Source: Lachnospiraceae bacterium UBA7076
GTDB taxonomy: Bacteria; Bacillota; Clostridia; Lachnospirales; Lachnospiraceae
Reading direction: 5' to 3'
Assembly: GCA_002493625.1 (NCBI GenBank)
Contig: DKZK01000011.1
Location: 1-28,467 of the forward strand
Length of the DNA: 28,467 nucleotides
How positions within the stretch are numbered: the first letter of the stretch is position 1; every line of letters begins with the position of its first letter. Shown piece by piece: positions 24,154 through 28,467 of the stretch. Both the position numbers and the translations under genes were made by a program. The notes below the pieces were generated by a model. That model did no database searches and was not told where the DNA came from. It saw only the letters and a list, made by a program, of their open reading frames with translations.

Positions 24154-24735
24154 ATGTCAGAGATGGTAGCAAATGAAAATACTTCAAGCGGATCTGCCGG
24201 TCCTGAGAGAACACCGACCAGCAATGAAGCAAGGTGGTATGTAGTTCATACCTACTCAGGTTACGAAAACAAGGTAAAAAGCGATATCGAGAAGACAATC
24301 GAAAACAGAAAGCTTCACGACCAGATACTTGAAGTGGCTGTGCCGGTTCGGGATGTTATGGAAATGAAAAACGGAGTGAAGAAAAATGTTTCCAGAAAGC
24401 TTTTTCCGGGATATGTTCTTATAAACATGTTTATGAATGACGCTACATGGTACATTGTCCGCAATACAAGAGGTGTTACGGGATTTGTAGGACCTGAATC
24501 CAAGCCGGTTCCTCTCACGGAGGCAGAGATGAGAACCCTTGGAATCAACGTAAAGGAAATACAGATTGATGTGGAAGTGGGTGACATGATAAAGGTTGTA
24601 ACAGGAGCGTGGGAAGGCAATGGAGGCGAAATCAAAGCTATCAACGAAGGAAAACAGACTGTCACCATCGAGGTTGATATCTTTGGAAGGGCAACGCCTG
24701 TTGAGATAAGCTTCACTGATATTCAAAAGATGTAA
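24154..24735 (+). CDS. nusG: Transcription termination/antitermination protein NusG
   Basis: 193 residues. The NGN domain (about 27-125) begins ARWYVVHTYSGYENKVK and includes RKLFPGYVLINM and TRGVTGFVG, the RNA-polymerase-contacting part. The C-terminal KOW domain (about 140-193) has VGDMIKVVTGAWEGNGGEI and VDIFGRATPVEI. A low-complexity 25-residue N-terminal extension (ENTSSGSAGPERTPTS) precedes the domain. NusG sets polymerase pausing and links transcription to translation. It follows secE as in most bacteria; the rplK leader hairpin starts 9 nt after the stop. Confidence 0.97.
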   Translation: MSEMVANENTSSGSAGPERTPTSNEARWYVVHTYSGYENKVKSDIEKTIENRKLHDQILEVAVPVRDVMEMKNGVKKNVSRKLFPGYVLINMFMNDATWYIVRNTRGVTGFVGPESKPVPLTEAEMRTLGINVKEIQIDVEVGDMIKVVTGAWEGNGGEIKAINEGKQTVTIEVDIFGRATPVEISFTDIQKM

Positions 24736-24744
24736 GTTATTTAA

Positions 24745-24772
24745 GTGGAAGGGTATCCCCCGTTATCACCAC
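24745..24772 (+). promoter_or_regulatory. L1-binding-site-like hairpin in the rplK leader
   Basis: GTGG-AA-GGG-(TATCC)-CCC-GTTATCA-CCAC, 28 nt: a GTGG/CCAC lower stem, asymmetric internal loop and GGG/CCC upper stem. This resembles the 23S rRNA L1 site (GTGGGAGG ... AAATACCAC) and the known mRNA mimics by which L1 represses its own operon. It ends 10 nt before the AGGAGG ribosome site region. A second copy precedes rplA (25318-25345), identical at 21 of 28 positions. Confidence 0.75.
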
Positions 24773-24796
24773 AATATTTTTAGGAGGTACGCTATA

Positions 24797-25222
24797 ATGG
24801 CGAAGAAAGTAGAAGGATACATTAAATTACAGATACCTGCAGGCAAGGCAACACCTGCACCACCTGTTGGTCCTGCACTTGGACAGCACGGTGTCAATAT
24901 CGTTCAGTTCACTAAGGAGTTTAATGCGAGAACTGCTGATCAGGGAGATTTGATTATTCCTGTAGTAATCACAGTTTATGCAGATAAGAGTTTCAGCTTT
25001 GTAACCAAGACTCCTCCGGCAGCAGTACTGCTTAAGAAAGCGTGCGGCATTAAGTCAGGCTCTGCTGTACCGAACAAGACGAAGGTTGCAAAGATTTCAA
25101 AGGCTAAGCTTCAGGAGATTGCTGAGCTTAAGATGCCTGATTTGAATGCTGCTTCTGTTGAAGCTGCAATGAGCATGATAGCAGGTACTGCCCGTTCAAT
25201 GGGTATAACTGTTGAAGAGTAG
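24797..25222 (+). CDS. rplK: 50S ribosomal protein L11
   Basis: 141 residues, the standard length. KLQIPAGKATPAPPVGPALGQHGVNI is the conserved N-terminal part (site of thiopeptide sensitivity with 23S rRNA), and the C-terminal rRNA-binding domain has KACGIKSGSAVPNK and AAMSMIAGTARSMGITVE. L11 forms the GTPase-associated centre with L10 and L12. AGGAGG precedes ATG 24797. Probable autoregulation with L1 through the flanking hairpins. Confidence 0.98.
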   Translation: MAKKVEGYIKLQIPAGKATPAPPVGPALGQHGVNIVQFTKEFNARTADQGDLIIPVVITVYADKSFSFVTKTPPAAVLLKKACGIKSGSAVPNKTKVAKISKAKLQEIAELKMPDLNAASVEAAMSMIAGTARSMGITVEE

Positions 25223-25238
25223 TAGACGAATATAAGGA

Positions 25239-25308
25239 GCAATCGTATTTGAAATTGCACGACGTGCAATGGGCGATTGCGCAGGCGATTAATCACCGGC
25301 GTGATTAA
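25239..25308 (+). repeat. Two perfect hairpins in the rplK-rplA spacer
   Basis: First: GCAATCG (25239-25245) with CGATTGC (25274-25280), enclosing ATTGCAC (25254-25260) and GTGCAAT (25264-25270). Second: TTAATCAC (25289-25296), loop CGGC, GTGATTAA (25301-25308). They stand just before the rplA L1 site and have no T-tract. They could be RNA processing or stability structures, or a small inserted palindromic repeat; the similar CGATT/GATTAATC words suggest related units. Confidence 0.7.
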
Positions 25309-25317
25309 CCACATATA

Positions 25318-25345
25318 GTGGGAGGGTCGCTCCCGATAATACCAC
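25318..25345 (+). promoter_or_regulatory. L1-binding-site-like hairpin upstream of rplA
   Basis: GTGG-GA-GGG-(TCGCT)-CCC-GATAATA-CCAC, 28 nt, same length and fold as the copy before rplK. The lower stem abuts the CAGGAGG ribosome site of rplA, so L1 bound here would directly block its own translation. Confidence 0.75.
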
Positions 25346-25361
25346 AGGAGGTTTTTATTAA

Positions 25362-26051
25362 ATGAAAAAGGGTAAAAGATATACAGAGGCTGCAAAGCTT
25401 ATTGAAAAAACAAATGTCTATGACTTAAGCGAGGCTGTAGCTTTAGTTAAAAAGTCAGCAAGCGCAAAGTTTGATGAGACGATTGAGGCTCATCTCCGAC
25501 TTGGCGTTGACGGACGTCATGCAGATCAGCAGGTTCGTGGTGCGGTAGTTCTTCCTCACGGAACAGGGAAATCCGTAAAGGTTCTGGTTTTTGCCAAGGG
25601 AGATAAGGTTGACGAGGCTTTAGCTGCCGGCGCTGATTTTGCAGGCGGAGACGAACTTGTTCCTAAGATTCAGAACGAGGGTTGGCTTGATTTTGATGTT
25701 GTTGTTGCCACACCTGATATGATGGGTGTTGTCGGACGTCTTGGACGTGTGCTCGGACCTAAGGGCTTAATGCCAAACCCAAAGGCAGGTACGGTTACAA
25801 TGGACGTTACGAAGGCTGTCAATGATATTAAAGCAGGTAAAATTGAGTACAGACTTGATAAGTCAAATATTATCCATGTGCCAATTGGAAAGGCTTCTTT
25901 TACAGAGGAGCAGTTATCAGACAACTTCCAGACTTTGATAGATGCTGTTATTAAGGCTAAGCCGTCAGCGGCTAAGGGTCAGTATTTAAGAAGCGTGGTA
26001 ATCGCTTCCACTATGGGCCCGGGCGTAAAGCTTAATACTGCTAAGTTCTAA
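25362..26051 (+). CDS. rplA: 50S ribosomal protein L1
   Basis: 229 residues, standard length. Conserved segments are KSASAKFDETIEAHLRLGVD, the hinge region VVLPHGTGKSVKVLVF, GRLGRVLGPKGLMPNPKAGTV and the C-terminal SVVIASTMGPGVKL. L1 builds the mobile L1 stalk and represses its own mRNA. Start ATG 25362 behind CAGGAGG. It is followed by a terminator instead of the usual rplJ-rplL. Confidence 0.98.
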   Translation: MKKGKRYTEAAKLIEKTNVYDLSEAVALVKKSASAKFDETIEAHLRLGVDGRHADQQVRGAVVLPHGTGKSVKVLVFAKGDKVDEALAAGADFAGGDELVPKIQNEGWLDFDVVVATPDMMGVVGRLGRVLGPKGLMPNPKAGTVTMDVTKAVNDIKAGKIEYRLDKSNIIHVPIGKASFTEEQLSDNFQTLIDAVIKAKPSAAKGQYLRSVVIASTMGPGVKLNTAKF

Positions 26052-26066
26052 TAACGGACAAATAAA

Positions 26067-26114
26067 AGGGACTGTCATATCAGGTAAATAACCTGTTGTG
26101 ATGGTCCTTTTTTT
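26067..26114 (+). terminator. Intrinsic terminator after rplA
   Basis: GGGACTGTCAT with inner CAGGT/ACCTG pairs with GTGATGGTCC and runs into TTTTTTT (26108-26114). It ends the rpmG-secE-nusG-rplKA transcript. The sequence is a relative of the TetR terminator at 28266-28321. Confidence 0.85.
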
Positions 26115-26192
26115 GAATAAAAGAGCTGGTGCTTCGGGGAAAGTATGCAGCATATTAAAATACAATGTATTTGTATAGTTTGCATAATATTC

Positions 26193-26221
26193 TTGATTTT
26201 TATTATAAAAAATAGTACAAT
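26193..26221 (+). promoter_or_regulatory. Putative promoter of the ACP cassette
   Basis: TTGATT (26193-26198), 17-nt spacer, TACAAT (26216-26221), about 95 nt before the ACP start. The 26115-26316 stretch is otherwise AT-rich and empty. Confidence 0.55.
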
Positions 26222-26316
26222 ATTTTTTATATTGAAACAAGGTGGCTTTGCCGCCAAAGTTCGGTTATCAGGAAACATGGTTTTCTATTATAAAATATTG
26301 TCAGGGGGTACATAGA

Positions 26317-26565
26317 ATGGACAAAGAACAGATTAATAAAAAGCTGGAAGAAGTTATCAGCGATGTTATGCCGGATATTGAAGATATCAATATGACATCT
26401 TCAATTACAGATATTTACGGGGTAAATTCTGTATCGCTCATAAGACTTATTGTTGCGGCGGAGAGTAAATTTGACGTATCATTTTCTGACTATGAGCTTG
26501 CTCTTTCTTCATACGATACATTTGGAGACATAGCGGCTGTTATATCAGAAAAATTAGCGCAGTAG
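26317..26565 (+). CDS. Acyl carrier protein-like protein
   Basis: 82 residues, four-helix ACP fold. The expected attachment site for 4'-phosphopantetheine is Ser38 in GVNSVSLIRLIVAAESKF; the usual Asp before the Ser (DSL) is Asn37 here. Helix 3 and 4 signs are FSDYELALSSYDTFGDIAAVI. It is acidic, as expected. ATG 26317 with CAGGGGG is used; a longer frame from 26242 has no ribosome site and is not conserved-looking. It starts a cassette with the 353-aa gene (24 nt later) and TetR. It differs from a housekeeping fatty-acid ACP, which would be near fab genes, so a dedicated tailoring role is likely. Confidence 0.85.
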   Translation: MDKEQINKKLEEVISDVMPDIEDINMTSSITDIYGVNSVSLIRLIVAAESKFDVSFSDYELALSSYDTFGDIAAVISEKLAQ

Positions 26566-26589
26566 TTTGATGATTGGAGGAATTATAAT

Positions 26590-27651
26590 ATGGCAGATAT
26601 GAAAAAATTACCTGTAACTTACCCGACTATTACATCATGGCAGTGGCATGCAACACTTTTTTCCATTCTTTCAGATGATGAAAATGCAAAAAAGTGGATT
26701 TTCAGCAACTACATCCAGCTTCGCTGCTATAATATACAGGAGATATTTACGGGAGATGAGATGCTCCTCACGGATATGATGCCGGGAAGCAGCTCGCTTA
26801 AGCAGTGCCCGTACCTTGTGTTCTCACTTCTTACAAAGGCTCAGATTGAGAGCTATTGCGGAAATATCATAGATTTTATCATCAAGACCATTGACCTTGA
26901 CGGATATGTATACGGCGTATTTGACGAGGCAAAGATTCTCTGTGACGCAGAGGTGGATTATAAATTCCCTCATGAGCTGTTTATATACGGTTATGACAGG
27001 GATAAGGAAATTTTCTATGTTGGTGATTTTACATTCCAGGATCATTATTCATACAATACGGTTTCCTTCTCGGATATTGAGAGAGGTTACGAGGTTATTA
27101 CAGAGAAGGACGATCATGTGTTTAAGGATGACTACAAGGGCGGCAGAGGCCTTTATGTAGTTATGAAGAACAGCGATACGGTCTGCTATGATGTTGATTT
27201 GGAGCTTATTAAGACTACCTTGAGAGAGTATCTTAATTCTATGGATACAAAAAATCATTTCCGTATGATGAGAAACAGATTTAATGATACTACATTTGGC
27301 ATTAAGGTTTATGACAAGACCCTTGCGCAGATTGAAAAGCAGGTTCATGCAGACGAGCCGGATTATGATATCAGGGCGCTTCATGTTATGTACGACCACA
27401 AGGTGCTTATGCTTGAGAGAATAAAATATCTTATGCAGCATGGATATCTGAAATTTAATCAGGATACGATTGATGAGTATGAGACGGTTGTTACAAATAT
27501 GCTTACGGCAAGAAATCTTCTTGTAAGGATTTCCATTACAGGCGAGATTGAAGCGGCTTCCAGATTTAAGAAATATTTTGATGCAGCCAAGGAAAAAGAG
27601 GTATGCGTTTTATTCAGGATTCTTGCGGAGCTTGAAGAAAAGCAGGATTAA
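26590..27651 (+). CDS. Unknown 353-aa protein, possible BtrH/papain-like acyl-transfer family
   Basis: Not confidently recognised. No signal peptide or membrane helix. The region GYVYGVFDEAKILCDAEVDY with KFPHELFIYGYDRDKEIFYVGDFT (about 105-148) has the H...YGYD....YxVxD pattern of BtrH_N and related papain-like folds, in which acyl groups are moved from an ACP to an amine, or peptides are cleaved; H128 and D146 would be the His-Asp pair. The usual nucleophilic Cys near the N-terminus is not seen; SWQWHATLFSIL (16-27) occupies that place. The C-terminal half is helical. The gene directly follows the ACP (24 nt, AT-rich with GGAGGAATT), supporting a carrier-dependent role. Function open. Confidence 0.6.
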   Translation: MADMKKLPVTYPTITSWQWHATLFSILSDDENAKKWIFSNYIQLRCYNIQEIFTGDEMLLTDMMPGSSSLKQCPYLVFSLLTKAQIESYCGNIIDFIIKTIDLDGYVYGVFDEAKILCDAEVDYKFPHELFIYGYDRDKEIFYVGDFTFQDHYSYNTVSFSDIERGYEVITEKDDHVFKDDYKGGRGLYVVMKNSDTVCYDVDLELIKTTLREYLNSMDTKNHFRMMRNRFNDTTFGIKVYDKTLAQIEKQVHADEPDYDIRALHVMYDHKVLMLERIKYLMQHGYLKFNQDTIDEYETVVTNMLTARNLLVRISITGEIEAASRFKKYFDAAKEKEVCVLFRILAELEEKQD

Positions 27652-27693
27652 AGGTTCGTTGCCTTAATTAATTGCAGAGAGTGTGTAGAGCTT

Positions 27694-28257
27694 ATGTCTA
27701 ATTTTACCAAGCCGGCTATTATGGACAGCTTTATAAGGCTGTCGCAGCAGATGCCGATTGACAAGATTACCGTAACTAAAATTACAAAGGAATGCGGAAT
27801 AAACCGCAATACATTTTATTATTATTACAACGACGTGTATGACCTTTTGGAGGAAATTATATACACGAAAATGCAGAAGCTCTTTGTTATTGATGAGAAT
27901 AATTATGATGATTCATGGAAGGCGAGCCTCAGGCTTATCGGGCAGTATGCCATAAAGAATGAGGAGTTTATAAAGGCTTTATATCATTCCATGGGGCGTG
28001 ATGCATTTGGGGATAAGCTTACAAGCATAGCAGAGGAACCCATACGCAGGACGATGATGGACTATGTTGAAAGGCGGGAAGCTGCCGAGGAGGATATAAA
28101 GAGCATCGCATATGTGTTTGCAAAAGCATTTGCAGAGCTTGCAGTGGAATGGATACGCGGCAGATTAAACTGCACCCCCGTTGAGGCTATGGAGAATGTC
28201 ATAAATGTTATGGGGGACATTCCGGATGTGATAATAAAAAATATTTCAAAAAGATAA
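27694..28257 (+). CDS. TetR/AcrR family transcriptional regulator
   Basis: 187 residues. The N-terminal HTH is KPAIMDSFIRLSQQMPIDKITVTKITKECGINRNTFYYYYNDVYDLLEEI (about 6-55), with recognition helix GINRNTFYYYYND as in the DhaS-like TetR_C group. The remaining 130 residues are a helical ligand domain. It lies 42 nt after the 353-aa gene, presumably in the same transcript, and could repress the ACP promoter. Its ribosome site is weak (AGAGAG/TAGAG). The terminator at 28266 follows at once. Confidence 0.9.
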   Translation: MSNFTKPAIMDSFIRLSQQMPIDKITVTKITKECGINRNTFYYYYNDVYDLLEEIIYTKMQKLFVIDENNYDDSWKASLRLIGQYAIKNEEFIKALYHSMGRDAFGDKLTSIAEEPIRRTMMDYVERREAAEEDIKSIAYVFAKAFAELAVEWIRGRLNCTPVEAMENVINVMGDIPDVIIKNISKR

Positions 28258-28265
28258 TTTTAAAT

Positions 28266-28321
28266 GGGACTGTCACGTTAAGGCACTTATAATATATGCC
28301 TTACTTGTGACAGTCCCTTTT
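28266..28321 (+). terminator. Intrinsic terminator after tetR
   Basis: GGGACTGTCAC (28266-28276) pairs perfectly with GTGACAGTCCC (28307-28317) and is followed by TTTT; the loop holds the weaker pair AAGGCA/TGCCTT. Ends the ACP cassette. Confidence 0.85.
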
Positions 28322-28323
28322 CC

Positions 28324-28398
28324 TTCGTCCACGGCTTCCGGCTCTCCGCTGGTCGCTCTGACAATGGTTTCATACGGCACAAGTTTAGGATTCCTCAC
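28324..28398 (-). pseudogene. Truncated Tn916-orf8-like HTH gene fragment
   Basis: Read on the minus strand from GTG 28398: MRNPKLVPYETIVRATSGEP, then EAVDE. This is the start of the HTH_16-type protein of Tn916/Tn1549-like conjugative elements (pattern LVPYExIxxATxGxxEAVxxVLxHY). After EAVDE (28324) the homology stops and the frame runs into the tetR terminator, reaching a stop at 28273. So only the first 25 codons remain. It overlaps the preceding minus-strand gene by 14 nt, as in an intact element. Recognition is from memory, not a search. Confidence 0.6.
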
Positions 28399-28467
28399 GG
28401 AAAAGCACCGCCATTTCTTCATGCAGCATTTGCAAGGCACTGTGTATGTGATGCCATGCCGTACTCC
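28385..28467 (-). CDS. 3' end of a conjugative-element gene (partial)
   Basis: The last 26 codons on the minus strand read STAWHHIHSALQMLHEEMAV, then LFREES and stop TAA at 28385. The gene continues past the right edge. Its position directly before the orf8-like start suggests the Tn916 orf7 position (sigma-like protein), but too little is visible to assign a family. Confidence 0.45.
   Translation of the reverse strand, partial: STAWHHIHSALQMLHEEMAVLFREES

Overview
The window looks like a chromosomal segment of a low-to-moderate GC, motile, polysaccharide-degrading member of the Lachnospiraceae (Clostridia), closest in feel to Agathobacter/Roseburia. That assignment is inference. It rests on the protein families present (DUF1846, DUF3021, a DUF6033-like protein, LemA/DUF3137, LytTR regulators, a FliD-like cap protein), the GGGCTGTCGCA/GGGACTGTCA terminator hairpins, the PNTGD-type sorting motif and the dispersed repeats.

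Layout. (1) 1-2400: a cruciform hairpin, a promoter, then overlapping nadB-nadC (quinolinate and NAD synthesis); nadA is not visible. (2) 2401-5961: a structured repeat-like spacer, a YD-repeat-like lipoprotein, a D-2-hydroxyacid dehydrogenase, and on the minus strand a small lipoprotein and an unknown acidic protein. (3) 5962-7614: a minus-strand DUF1846 gene with a TTG start 47 codons inside the longest open frame; its leader is a 138-bp imperfect inverted repeat. The right arm of that repeat recurs in the nadB leader and, more degenerately, before the 4665-5168 lipoprotein. (4) 7817-9458: an HTH protein, a conserved small protein, LemA and a stand-alone LytTR regulator. (5) 9595-12568: an AgrC/AgrA-type two-component system and a DUF6033-like protein, bounded by terminators. 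(6) 12731-16930: DUF3021, an ABC ATPase and permease, an RsuA-type pseudouridine synthase, an unknown protein and a DUF3137-like protein. (7) 16950-23452: a minus-strand FliD-like gene, a 1283-residue GH16 beta-glucanase with five CBM4/9-like modules, and a convergent AraC regulator. (8) 23622-26114: rpmG-secE-nusG-rplK-rplA, with an L1-binding-site-like hairpin before both rplK and rplA. (9) 26193-28321: an acyl carrier protein, a 353-residue protein with BtrH/papain-like hints, and a TetR regulator, placed where rplJ-rplL are commonly found. (10) 28324-28467: a truncated Tn916-orf8-like HTH fragment and the 3' end of the gene before it, remnants of a conjugative element.

The best candidates for something undescribed are: the ACP/353-aa/TetR cassette; the GH16 protein, whose cell-wall sorting signal is internal and runs straight into a second signal-peptide-like segment; the repeated leader element lying a similar short distance upstream of three genes; and the doubled L1 site in the ribosomal operon. 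No CRISPR array, rRNA, tRNA or intact insertion sequence was seen. All family assignments are from reading the sequence; no database search was run.
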